A DNA stretch of 64,000 nt. Origin: Hippasteria phrygiana (taxonomy: Eukaryota > Echinodermata > Asteroidea > Valvatida > Goniasteridae). Within the stretch, counting starts at the first letter, position 1; every line of letters begins with the position of its first letter. Location of the stretch: assembly GCA_037893225.1 (NCBI GenBank), contig JAZGUH010000484.1, positions 372,001-436,000 on the forward strand, read 5' to 3'. The notes under the pieces are model-generated. The model was not told where the DNA came from. It worked only from the letters and a program-made list of their open reading frames with translations, and searched no databases. Positions 32,811 to 44,860 of this stretch are shown here, piece by piece. Position numbers and translations under genes: made by a program.

Positions 32811-35800
32811 ATGGAGGATGATCTGTATTATGATGACAGCTATGATCCCTCTACGCCAGCGCTCCATCCTGCACAAACCTCTGAAGTGCAGCTTCGTGTT
32901 CAGCGAATGCTCGGACAGCAACTGGAAACGGGTCTCTCTGTAGAGCAGTAAGTGTGTTAACGATTGACTAACAAGTCTGCATTATTTGTTCACGTTAGAG
33001 AAAATAAAATTGGACATGTCCAACTTGTTTAGCTTATCATTGATTAAAGGTAGTAGCCTATACACCATTTTCCTTTGTTGTAATTTTCAGAAATAAATGG
33101 ATTTTAGGGTTAGTATTTAATAGCATGCTAGCAAATACTGTAACACTGACCTGTTTAAAGTTGTGTGTGCATAGATGCTGGGAAAAAGAGAGAAAACAAT
33201 TATTTTCCAGGAGTCTGGTTTCCTGACCATACCTTAGACAAAACAGAGCAATTTATAGACATCGGGGAATTATCAGGTCGGGGAATTAGACTATTTCCAA
33301 CGATTGTCAGCCGACAATCGTTGGAAAACTTTGACGAATTATAAGTTAAAAAGTCGTATCCGCATTGAGTGATCCCCACAATGTCGCTTCCCAGGTTGTA
33401 TCGTTAAATTGGGTGTGATCCCTGGCTATACAGCATTCTGGGTTTATGACTTCTGACTAGCGCCCACCAGAACAAAGATGCTGACAATTTGGGAGACCGT
33501 CAACATAGGGCAAGACAGCTCAGTTGGTAGAGCGCCGGTACGGTAACCTGGAGGTCGCAGGTTCGAATCCCACTCCTGCTAGTTTCTTTGTTCACTTTGA
33601 AAATGTACTTAGTCTAGTGCGGTATTTTGTAATAATTCAGTAGTCTTGTTTTTTGATGTTTGAAAATGTTTAACCTAACCCTCTAGGGTGAATGCAAAAT
33701 GATATTACAATTGTTGGATTTAGCAGGGTTAAAATGTGGTTGAGTGCAAAAATAGAAGCGTCTTTGGGGGAGGGGGCAGTGGTTAAGCCAGGTTCTTTTC
33801 AATGGGAGGGGGAAGGGGAATGGCTATTTTCAAGTCAAATTTTTATCCAGATTTTCATTCCAAATTTCAAAATGTTTGTAAAAAGGGGGGGGGGGATTGG
33901 GGAGTGGGGGAGTAGTGGTTTTTGTATGGGTTGCCCTTTCAATAGCCGTTACATAAAATACTGTCTAAGCTGAATGTACACTACTCACAAAATACTAACC
34001 TTTCATACCATGTGTGGGCATTCCTTTGTTTTCACGTAGTTAAGAAAAACAGAGAAAAAAGCTAATTTTACTCACACTGTGAATGCTCTTTCAACCCAAA
34101 TTGTTGATCGTGATCCCCTTAAGTGTTTCCCTTCATTTTGCGACAGATAACGCAAACCCCATAATGCTTCTAAAGCTTTTTCAGAGAGGGGGAAACGTTA
34201 TGTGGACATGGGCAAGTCCACATAACGTTCACTCTTCCTGCATCATGTGAACACACAGAGTATACAAGGTTAGAGACCCCTCGTTAGCACACAAACCCAG
34301 TATCCCACCTCTTGGTCCCTCTCTAGGCAGGTATCTAAAAGCAGGTCATTCACCCCTGCCGCAGCAACCTTCAGACCTTTCGTCGAGCAGGCCAGTGGGC
34401 AATTATCTCTGGAGGATTTTCAGGCACTTGAGAGGGAGCACCGGGAACTTGAGGAGTTGAGAGCGTGTGGCCTGAATGATGAGGAAATTGCCCTCAAATT
34501 AGAGCACGAGGGCAGACAGCTGTCCAGCATTCTACCTGTGAGTTAAACCTTTAAAGGGATTGCCTTTTCTGTTGGATGTATATTTCTTTCCCCATGCCAT
34601 CCACAATATTTTGCAGAAAAAATCCTGTTATAGCCAAAAGTCCAACAGCCCCCGAGTCATTGTGTTAGCAACAAGATACATTTAAAAAACACTGGTTGCT
34701 TGCCAAAAAATCTTAGCTTATATTAAAGTATATTTAGAAATACCAAGGAATTAACATTTCTGATTTTTTTTTCTTAGGCTTTCTTTAATTAGCATCACAA
34801 GGAAGATTTTCTTTAATGTAGAATTAATGTTAATTTTATATGTCGGACTTTCTGCTGAAGTTCACCAGATTATATTTGTTTTTTTATACAAACATGTTTG
34901 ATGCAGTGATAAATGTGACGATTGATTCATTGCAAGTTGGAGTGGTCGCACCAAAAATTGTGTCAGTCAAACCTATGTAAAGTGGCCATTCAAGGGACCA
35001 ACAAAAGTGGCCACATTAGACAGGTGGTCCTCTTTGTTTGTGCCTCCATTGGCTGGCCAGATTACGCAGGTGGCCACAGTAGGAGGGGTCACTGTATTGT
35101 ATGTGTATTTGCATATTAATATATAAATCTCTCTCTATCCCCCATTTTCATTCCTTTCAGCACAACAAGCGTCATCGGTTCATTGCGGATCCAGCCGCCC
35201 AGAGGAAGCGTCTTAAGGTAGTGGAGGACAAGATCCAAAGGGAAAAGGCGTGGCTCGAGAGCTCGTGTCAAGATGATGCTTCTTCAAGTCGTCAGCAGAC
35301 GGACTCATCATCAGAATCCACCAGTGATCAAGGAGGTGGTGTAAATGCATCATTGAGATATCCTGTTTCACTCAGTGAGTAACAAATTTGTTTGCTCATT
35401 TATGAGTTTCCTGTGAGGCAGAAAAATCTTCAAGCCAGGATGGATTAACTTCAATAAAAATGTAGATTATTGTGAAGAAAGAGTCCCATTTATTAAAATG
35501 GCCATCACAGTATTTCCAAGATCTACCTAAAATCATTGGCAGCCATAAATATTCAGATTATGCACATGTTTGATCTTTGGGGATTTATTTTTAAGGAGAA
35601 AATGTACGTCAAGTGTTTGGCTTTGGAAATTACTTTGGTAATGTGTGGATTGTTTTGCTGTGTTTGAAAGAGCTTCTCATTCACAGTTGTTAGACATTAT
35701 CGGTGGTTGTGGCACTGTGAGTGTATTGCCACATCGGGATTGTTTATCATGTTCCCTGCTTCCCTTCCAGGCAAGAAGTTTGTCCATCCCGACGATCCCA

Positions 35801-38534
35801 TCAACCATCTCAACACTATCGCCACTGGGCTATTTGGCAAAAGCAATAAGGATAAACAAGATAGAAATGTTTCTCCAAGAAAGGGAAATACCAGATCCCT
35901 AGTGGCTAGCCCCACCAGAGTATACAGCCCTGGTTGCCTTGACGATGGATGTTATACAACAGAAGTGGAAAGCCCTTCTAGTGAGGGCACCTCCAAGGAG
36001 ATATTTGCAGATGCCTTCCAAGATGGATTAAGAGCGGAATGTACATTAGAGTCCAACGGCAGCAAATTGAGGCAGAACTCCATCACGAAGCGTGTCCCCC
36101 ACATTGGCCAAATCGGAAATCTCTCTAATACCACTCACCAGGGAGTCTCCCCAGAGGGTGCTGTCAAGAAGGAGATTTTAAACCCCGCCCAGGGGGGTTT
36201 GGAAGTTTGCCAGGAATCTCAGTCGGTCCCCAGGGTCTTGGAAGAATGCATTGGTGCGCAAGGTGAGGATAATCGACTACGGCAATTGACAACCCTCATC
36301 AGACCTTTGTCACGAGAGGATTTGTTGCAGCACCATTTGAGTCAGGATGACGTTTGCAAGATGGAGCGCTTTGCAGACTATACTCCTGGACAGCCAAGCA
36401 AGGTAGCCTAAAATAAATTGTTAACATGGAAAATACTAACATTTACCATAGGCGTTGATTGGTGGGAGGATGGCTCCCTTCACTTTTTAGAGAAGGGGGA
36501 ACAGTCTTGCAGCTGCCACCGCTGCACACACGCGCACCGTAACTGTTGGGATATACACTGGTCATGCAATAGACGCTGTGGGGGCCAAAAACATATGGGG
36601 ACAAAGAAATGTCCCCACAACTCGGTCCTAATTTGCCTAACAAATAAAAATGCCCCCAATTATGCGGCCGATGCCTGGGCACAAACTCATACTTTGGGTT
36701 GTAGGGTACATTTTTGCATTGTGCTCCCATTATCCCTTATCTTTAAAATTCCTTCTGTGGGCCACCTTTACATAAAAAAACAATTTGTTGGATCACATTT
36801 TCCCCCTTTTATGTGAACCCCACAAGGCTGTGCTTATAAAAACACACTTTTTGCCTGCAGATATAAAATTGATACAATCATATCATGCCATTGCCATTTT
36901 TGCAATAGTTTCATTATTTACCTTGACTGCATACACACAGATCTGAAAAATTGAATCATTAATCCAAAATGGCTCTTAATTTGTTATTCTTTTAACATTG
37001 ACATTTTTATTTCCTAAGTTACAAACTACACTGTGCCTCTTTCTAAGATTATTGATAGTGTAGAGGTCAATGCTCACAGGTCTGAAAATTAGGATCATTT
37101 CTTTGGTATCTATAGATCTGGACCCAGGAAAATCGTAAGGGTGGTAGGGCTGGCAATCTAAAATGTGACCAACCCCAGCACATCTGTTGTAGCCCTTTAC
37201 CGATAGTGGCTTTTAGCCTTGTGTTGGGCGACTGCTATAAAAACAAATGAGGAGTGTCTGCCCCTGTGGGCAAGTGGCCCCTCTCCTAAAAGCCTACGCC
37301 CCAAAGGCTAAACCCACTCCAAATACGACGGTCAAAAAGGAAACAAAATGGAGGCTTTCAGTACTAATCCCTTCCAGTATCCTTCAAGAAACTTCTCAGA
37401 CTTACAACAATAACCTTTGAAGTGTGCCCTGCAGAAACTCCAAAAGCTGGATCAACAAACGCAGATTTTACTTCAACAGAAATTTTCTGCTGTTGGATTT
37501 GGAATGATTCTGAATTTAATCTAACCCTTACTACCCGAAGCCTCACAAACTCAAACAACAGGTTGTGTTGAATTTTGATGGGTTCAGGACTGTAGCGCCT
37601 TGGCACCATTACTTTACATGGAGCTACATGTGTGTATGATGCCCCAATTTGTCTAAGTTAAAAGAATGTGCCATAGGTATACTGCACAGTGTTGGATTTT
37701 GACAGGTTGAGGACACTTCCTAGTAAAAATGCCTAAGGGGTTAGGGTTATTGAGCCCCTACTTCCCCACAAACAAATCATGCAAACTGAAAAGTTATTCC
37801 CAAAATAATAAATTTCAAAACAAAACATCAAGATGTCGTTTTCAATTGGTCGCAGGTTCTTTACCTGAAAAACCTGTCCAGTAAAGTCACAGAGGCTGAT
37901 CTCGCATCTGTCTTTGTCAGCTTCCAGCATCCTGACAAACCTAAGATCATCTTTAAACTTCTCAATGGAAGGATGAGAGGACAAGCTTTTGTGACCTTTG
38001 CAGGTAATTAGGTCAAGTGCCTTCTTGGCCCTCTATTGGTGACCCAACTTACATTACTGGTGTGAAGTGTGGGCACTCAGTGCCATTTGCAGTAGACTGA
38101 TTCATTAACCCCTTGCGTCCAGCTGTTATTGATGTGTGTGTGTGTGTGCGTTTGTATAGCTATTCAGACCGTGGACCTTTAACAAAGAGGACAATAGGGT
38201 CCGCGATTGTGTCAAGGTCCACGATTGAAAATCGTGTACAAAACCAATGGGAGGCCTTCCGAAAAAGTTAGAGTATAAACAAAAGAGGGACAATAGGAGG
38301 TCCGCGATTGCCGGTGTTTACACACTTGTGTGTGTGTGTACGTGCACGCAATATATCTCCGAGGACAAGAGAAGAAAGGAGACACAAAGAATCCTTTCAG
38401 TCCTCGAACGTAGAGTCTTTTGTTGAAATCGGTCCTCGAACGTAAGGATACGTGCTTAGTCTATGGGGTTTGGCTATATCAAGGGAACAAAAGGAAACAC
38501 AAAGCTTCGTCCTCGGACGTAGTAGGGAAGTACG

Positions 38535-38590
<56 letters not shown>

Positions 38591-40231
38591 TTATGCCAAG
38601 ATTGGGGCTGTGCAGCTAATTCTAAATGTAAACAATAGGCACCATCCTGAATAGAGTGGTCCTGTTCATCGCACTCGGATCCCCCTTTTGTGTGAATGAA
38701 AGCTTTGTTTGAAAAGAAGCTCCATCTATTCATTACACTGGCATTCAAGAACAATGTAGTTAAAAAATGAATTGATTGAGTAAGAGCAGCAATGTATAGA
38801 TGCTGGTCAATTCAACCGGCCAGCCATGTTGTTCTTATTTAATAGGTTAAGCTATATCATCCAGCATAATTGATTGATGTGTGGTACACACTGCTGTGAT
38901 TGGGCAGTATTTAAGGGACAGTGCTTACTGGAGTGGTCTGTTGTATCTTGTGTTAATACAATCAGCTCACAAGGTACCCAGTGTCTTGTACTTGTTCAGT
39001 GAAAAATTTGTAATTAAGGCGAAATACAAAAATAAAACACGTTTCGCGTCCCCGCCCGCTTCCTTTTTGGAGGCCACGTGTATTTTTTTATTTATTTTTT
39101 TTACCACAGAAATATTTTGTATAAAAAAACAAAAATGTCAACCAGTCAATCGGAAAATAAATACTTGCGAGTCGGAAGTTTTTGTTTTTTGTTTTTTTGC
39201 TTATATGGTGCTCCAAACCTACTCAAAAACACTTTAAATATGTTCCGTTCTCTTGTCCAACATGTCATTTTCATTTTTAATGCGTCTTTGAACAGGGAAA
39301 CACTAACAGTTGCCAGAATTCTTTTAAATGACGGCCATCTTGAAAATAATAAATAAAAAATAAAAAGCCCCTCTTCCTCCTTTTTTTTAAAAACCCGGAC
39401 ATGAAACATGTTATTTTTTTTACTCGGCCTAACATTGGCACTGTGTTTGCATGTGAAGCATGACTTTGTCGAATTGGTTTGTACATGGCCCACACTTGGT
39501 AGTGGGCTAGACAGCGCCCCCAAGAGTTTGTGCATGGAGGGCGTGTGGCTTTGAGTTAAGGCATGTTTGTGTGTCTGATTGTTCTTTCCAAACCTTTGTT
39601 TACCTTTTTAATTTGATTAAATATCTGTTAAATATATTGTAGCTGTCTTGTCGGAATGAATGAAACTGATGTTTGAGCAAAATGAATTCATATTTTACAC
39701 ACAAAGCAATGACAAATGTACATTACAAGACACTTTATCCAGTGCTATTTGTATCAATTCTATTTTTCTTAAGTACAATTACATAGACTTCAAAAATACT
39801 GCCTTCCTTCTTGTTGTTATCTAAGCACTTAAGTGTCTTAAGTCATCTTTGACATTTGTAAAGTAGAAACTTAATTGATTGATGTTGCCCTTTTGTAATA
39901 TTTGTTGTATATAAGTTTGTTGTAATATAAGTTGACAAGCACTTTTCCTTTTCCTTTTCACCTGTCAACCTTATTTTTTTGCTTTCCTCTCAAAAGAGTT
40001 AGCAGTGACTAGACCTAAAAAGCCTGCTAGGAATTGGTAGATTAAAAGTGGTTTGTCTTTCAGTTTTCACTCTGTTTGCACTGCTCTTGTCGCCGTAGTC
40101 TAACAGACCCTTTGAATCCACTTTGTCTCGTTAACACAGATATGGAAATGGCAGCTGAAGCTATGGCTCATGTCAATGGTTATCCTTTGAGAGGGAAACC
40201 GATCATCATACAGTATGGAAAGCATAGGTGA
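32811..40231 (+). CDS. RBM41: RBM41, RNA-recognition-motif protein
   Basis: Six exons (32811-32947, 34327-34537, 35161-35374, 35771-36402, 37856-38003, 40140-40231) join with matching phases into 477 residues (human about 413). The N-terminal part is collinear with human RBM41: SVEQQVSKSRSF matches SIEECMSKKESF, and LSLEDFQALEREH matches LSQFQTLHEKD. Exon 4 gives a long Ser-rich linker ending in MERFADYTPGQPSK (human IPMFSSYNPGEPNK). The RRM (about 399-477) has RNP2 LYLKNL (400-405), RNP1 RGQAFVTF (439-446) and the final strand PLRGKPIIIQYGKHR. RBM41 is a paralogue of U11/U12-65K, and the human protein is reported to bind U12 and U6atac RNAs. The larger size comes mainly from exon 4. An upstream non-coding exon is likely because an acceptor precedes the ATG. 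Confidence 0.95.
33050..33327 (-). repeat. Repeat family with 34-nt palindromic end, copy 2
   Basis: This is the inverse complement of the unit at 1266-1506, with the palindrome at 33294-33327 carrying one substitution. It lies in RBM41 intron 1. It confirms the 1266 unit as a dispersed family. Confidence 0.75.
33474..33607 (+). repeat. tRNA-derived SINE, copy 2 (well preserved)
   Basis: The tRNA-like head reads GGGCAAGACAGCTCAGTTGG then TAGAGCG, with an intact B-box GGTTCGAATCC, followed by the tail TAGTTTCTTTGTTCACTTTG shared with the copy at 24480. Polymerase III A- and B-boxes look functional, but acceptor-stem pairing is poor, so it is a SINE and not a tRNA gene. It lies in RBM41 intron 1. 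Confidence 0.85.
34196..34230. repeat. Hairpin AACGTTATGTGGAC
   Basis: AACGTTATGTGGAC and its exact inverse complement GTCCACATAACGTT are separated by 8 nt, about 100 bp before the acceptor of RBM41 exon 2. Its placement near a splice site is noted; a role is not shown. Confidence 0.85.
37516..37749 (-). mobile_element. MITE with telomere-like tips, copy 2
   Basis: Inverse complement of the 4795-4972 unit: GTTGTGTTGAATTTTGATGG, GTTCAGGACTGTA, GCACAGTGTTGGATTTTGAC and the end GGGGTTAGGGTTA. It is longer than copy 1, with an extra segment near 37615-37670. It ends about 105 bp upstream of RBM41 exon 5. Confidence 0.75.
38155..38330 (-). repeat. Dispersed repeat family R1, copy 2
   Basis: On the minus strand it has the R1 order: CGGCAATCGCGGACCTCC, TATTGTCCCTCTTTTGTTTA, TTTTTCGGAAGGCCTCCC, TTTTGTACACGATTTTCAAT and TCGTGGACC blocks. 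(TG)n lies at both ends. It lies in RBM41 intron 5. Confidence 0.85.
38356..38538 (+). repeat. Dispersed repeat family R2, copy 2
   Basis: Homologous to 5991-6188. It sits directly after the R1 copy and directly before a (TG)n-G17 tract, in RBM41 intron 5. Confidence 0.8.
38537..38590 (+). repeat. (TG)n followed by G17
   Basis: About 18 TG dinucleotides run straight into an uninterrupted run of 17 G (38574-38590) within RBM41 intron 5. Confidence 0.95.
38636..38815 (-). repeat. Dispersed repeat family R3, copy 2
   Basis: Inverse complement of 19590-19810, including GTGGTCCT, TTCATCGCACT and AAGCTCCATCTATTCATTAC. It lies in RBM41 intron 5. Confidence 0.75.
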
Positions 40232-43200
40232 CAGGGAACCAGTGATATTAAAGTGTCCGTCAAGCAATGGTAAGTATCCTTTCAGAAGTTCATGCTGATT
40301 GTTTTAGTTTTTATACATCCATCAACTGGTTTACAGGGTTGAAAGATACAGGGTTTTTAATTTAATAAAACATAACTGGAAGGAGATGTGTATTTTTTTA
40401 TTGACCATTCTTTAGGTTTAAATTTTTTTTATTTGAAATATTTTGTGTGCTGAAAACATGGTTTGATCCAAAGCAGTATGTATTTTTTCATAGGCTGACA
40501 ATGCCATGTTTGCAGAATTTTTCGTTATTGATTTTTTTTGTCAGTTGGCCACCACATTGCCAGAATACAGCAGTGGAATTCCATCAATTTGATTGGTCAG
40601 TTGTTATACAGCATGCTCTTGTTGCCAACCTATGAATCATTATCAGTCGGCTCACTGTACAATCAAATTACACCATTCCAGAAACCTCTAGCCTACAAAC
40701 TTTGTGGAATTATTTACCTGGCTGGACTTTAAATTAAAAATTGTGCAATTCCTTTCGGAAATCCCTGATTGGGATTTGTCTCTGCCAACCTCATTTGGTG
40801 TCTGGCTAGGATTAATTAACCATCTAAAGTGAAATCCTGTCAAAACATAAGACAGACAATTCACACGTCGAGGTCGTCTTGATAAGAAAATAATCTTATG
40901 ATTCATGCGTTGCACCATAATGCAACACTTCCAAATAGATAAAACTTACTTTTATAGCTTGTGAAGTATTTCATATTTGATCAAATTCAGCTATAATGGC
41001 ATTGTGCGGTGTCAAACCTTGGGGTATGCAATCAGTCACGGTCTGCTGATTGCACTGCACACATTGACAACCTTGTAAGATTACACCCCAAACCATCAAT
41101 TCAGGCATTGATAGACGTAGCGATATAGGTCATTGCATGAGTACCAGGTGGGAATTAACTGGTTCCCTGTGTCAAGTGGCCATAACAATAACCCAACTTG
41201 TCTTCGATTGGAATGGGAATTCACAAACTAGCCTCGCTATTAACTGAGGGGCCAGCCACTCTGGTATATTCTCGGACCTGAAGTATCATTGTGAATAATT
41301 ACCCCATTTGTGCTTGACCAGACTCTTTGAGAAAATATCTCCCTTTGCAAGCCATAGCGTGAGCATGCTATAAATAGCCAAGGTTGTTGTGGTAACCTGA
41401 CCATGATTGTTGCTAGGGGATTGATGGTACTTCTCTCAGATTCAAAGATAATTTTTCCATTCATCTGTAAAACTAACATTCATCAAAGTTTCCTAAAGAG
41501 ATTTGTATTTTAATGATGTCCAGAGGTTAGTAAACTGTTTTAATACAGAGTTATAAATGATCAATGAAAAACGGCAGTGAAATATATTATTGTCATTGAA
41601 GTGCCATTTTGTGGCAGAAAAAAATATATATAAGTCAGAGAGTATAAGCTATTGTTCTATTAGAGTAAGGCATTCTGAAGACATTTTTAAGTCTCCATGT
41701 AAATGGTTATATGGAATTATTTTCCCTTTTCATTGTCAGTTGATATCAAAGTCAAACATACTACAGAATTAACTGGTGTTAACGTTTTTTCAAAAGTTAT
41801 AATTTGTTGACTTTCTAAATGCTATTGAATACTTTGCCCCATTTTAGGTTTGCTGTGGTCATTTATCTAAACAACTTGCCATGTTTGTCAAAAAAATTGG
41901 TTAAAGTAAGCAAAACAAGCCTTTGATAAAAATGCTACTGAAATAATGAAATATTGGGGTTTTGTTGTTCCTGCTTATTTCAACCTCGGGGCTCAGTCCA
42001 CTGAACCTTTGAAACATTTCGATTAATTTAACCTGACAGACAACCCATGCACATAATTCGGTTTGCATGAAACCATGGATGGGAACTGTCTCAGCTGGTT
42101 ACATAAAGCTACAATGTAGTTCACTGGGTTTTTCCTCTATTAAAGGCAAGAGAATAGATTATTTTGTCTGATGGAGAATTAAAACAAATATGCCTGGCTG
42201 TGCTATATTTACACATCCTCAAATAGTTTAACTGTACCCCAATTCTGAATGACATTTTCAAAAACATTCATGACTTTCAAAAGGACTTCTTGAAAAATTG
42301 AGACCAAATTGAGTGTTAGCGTGTGATATTTGTTCTAAATTCTGTCCAGCGAAAGACAACGTGGGAGGATCCTGCACAGGGCTCCAGGCAATGGGCAATA
42401 TATACTGTATGGCAAAGGGTCAAGTACTGTGTGTTATGCGTACCTAGATCCAGGAAGCCAGACTATGAGAGTATTGAATGCTGGGCGGCATGAAGTATAA
42501 TATCAATTATTTCATTGCTAGTATATAGCTGACGGTTCGCGAATGTTTGTAAACATTGACATTTTGCAGAGTATATGATGAATCTTTGTCAGTATTTGTT
42601 GACATTGTAAAATCAGAGTTTCTACACAGAAAAATCCTGTTTGAATGTTTAGATTGCTTCTGAACGAGAAGTTCTATACACATCAAAGCCTAGTTTTCTG
42701 ATCTTTTCAGGTGGATAACAGATAAACTTGTTGGTTTGGGAGCTGTTCTGTATCATACCATTTCACCATATCAAAACCTTAGCTCTTTATTAATTTGCAT
42801 GTGAATATTTTGTTCTGTGGTTTGTCATTCATATTTCTGTTGTTTAGTTAGATTTCATTTTATTTTACTAATTACATTAATTTATGTTCTTGAGCAAAGG
42901 TTTTACATGTTTTTTGTCATTTTTATACACATCTTTTTGTCAAGATTTAAGAATTAAAAAAAAAAAAACTATGAAATGTCATTAAGAATTCACTAAAATC
43001 TTGTTTACAAATTTTGAATTCACAATTCAGTGCTTGGCAAACCATTCAAGCAGTGAGAAATATGAGGCCAGATTTATCAGGATGTGAAATCAATATTTTT
43101 AAATTAAAAAGTCAGACCAAGCATAATTCTACAAACAAAAATATTTTGTTTAAAAATAAAACATGATCATCTTCCTTAATGTCATCATTATCGTAGTCAA

Positions 43201-43686
43201 CATCCTCCTTCTGTTCTAGTTATTTTATATTTTTTCATTTTCACCAATATTTTCAATGGCATTGTCACTGCTGATGACAAGAATGACAGTGGAGTCATTT
43301 ATACCTCGAACAAGATGGATGCATAAATTATACATGTAATAGCGATAGCTGTGTTGCCAATTCTCATGGCTGTCATGCATATTGTCACCACGTCGCTCAT
43401 TACCACCAACATCATTTCCTTGATCACCTTTACCTTCCCCAATTCCTCCCTCCTCCTTCATTGCTTCATTGATGTGATGTAATCCCAGACATTACGATCG
43501 TCAGATGTTCGTGTGTAACGATTGATGATGTGACTCCCTCGGCTGCTGTCGTACCACCTGCTGGGGTTTCCTTTTGCAACAAGATTACTCAATACGGTGC
43601 GTGCAGCATGAGCGAGTTTTCTACCTTCATTTTTTAGTGGAGGTTTTTTATTCTTAATTTATTTTATTAAACTGAATTATACATTA

Positions 43687-44212
43687 TGCTTGTTTATTTA
43701 TTTGTTATTATTCATTTATTTTTTGTATTTGATTTTACTGTCTATGTGTTAAAATACAATACGCCTGGGCGCGGACTTTTTTGTTGGGGGGGGGGGGGGG
43801 GGTTAAGTCAATGCCATAATTAAAAAAAAATCAAATTCCACAAAAGAAACGTGATGCCTGCCATAAGGCACTTGGAAATATTTTCCCAAATAATACAATA
43901 AGCCCAACCCTTCCTCGTCTGGACTACCTTAAACATGCTTGTTTATTTATTTGTTACTATTCTTTAATTTTTTTGTATTTGATTTTACTGTCCATGTGTT
44001 AAAATACAATAAGCCTTGGCGCGGACTTTTTTTTGTTGGGGGGGGGGGGGGGTTTAATCAATGCCATAAGTAAAACAAGAAATCGAATTCAATTAATTTA
44101 AAACAAATATATAATTCCACAAAAAACGTGATGCCTGCCATAAGGCACTTGGAAATATTCTCCCAAATAATACAATAAGCCCAACCCTTCCCCGTTTGGA
44201 CTACCTTAAACA
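43687..44212 (+). repeat. 249-bp tandem duplication with poly(G)
   Basis: Copy 1 (43687-43935) and copy 2 (43936-44212) share the order TGCTTGTTTATTTATTTG, TGTTAAAATACAATA, GGCGCGGACTTTTTT, a G run (43786-43802 and about 44037-44052), GTGATGCCTGCCATAAGGCA and GGACTACCTTAAACA. A third copy begins (TGCTTGTTA) at 44213 and stops at once. Copy 2 has a short insertion. Confidence 0.95.
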
Positions 44213-44554
44213 TGCTTGTTATATTTTACCTTCAGTCAAGTTGTTTTGCGAATAGCCGTTGGAGTGTACAGTCCAATTTTAGGCCTGGGATGGCATTGTG
44301 TAACCGTTTATATTTAAAAGACGACCGACCGTCTGAGTTCATTGTTAAATGTTTAGATCTCAAGCAAGCGTGAGATCTTCTTGACTGCACCTCCAGCCAC
44401 GTTATTACTGGACTTTGAGACGATTCAGTGATGTTCAAGGTTACCTTTTACAATTGCACTTTGAATGCTGGGAGCACATTTTATTGCCTCACGTATAGGT
44501 TCCAAAGGTTGAATTGACAGTCGATTGAACGAGTGACGAATTGATAGCAAGATA

Positions 44555-44612
44555 ATGGTCACATGACTGATGGTCACATGATTGCTGGTGACACGATTGC
44601 TGGTCACATGAC
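44555..44612 (+). repeat. Short degenerate minisatellite with TCACATGA words
   Basis: About four units resemble GGTCACATGATTGCT. Three contain TCACATGA, which equals the M-box/E-box core CATGTG on the other strand. It may be a binding-site cluster or a plain minisatellite. Confidence 0.6.
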
Positions 44613-44821
44613 AATTGCTCATTTACTGGTAGTTCTATGTTGACTTCCACAGTACTGTGGCTATGATGATCAATCAAATGCACCTCAAATGTACGTGTGG
44701 TCACCAGTCTCGTCTGTACTCTTCTAATGAAGTGTAAGCTTTGAGAAAATTAAGCAATAAATGGATCTTTGAAAAATGACGTCACACCGTGTTTACAACT
44801 TTTTCCAAGTGGCGACACGTG

Positions 44822-44860
44822 GTTTTTTTTTTTATTTTTTTTTTTTATTTTTTTTTTTAC
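44822..44860 (+). repeat. Poly(T) low-complexity tract
   Basis: Runs of T broken by single A bases. It could be the inverted A-tail of a retroposon, but no retroposon body was recognised next to it. Confidence 0.9.

Noticed and set aside
33508..33580. A functional tRNA gene
   Set aside because: The A- and B-boxes are good but the acceptor stem does not pair and a family tail follows, so it fits a SINE.
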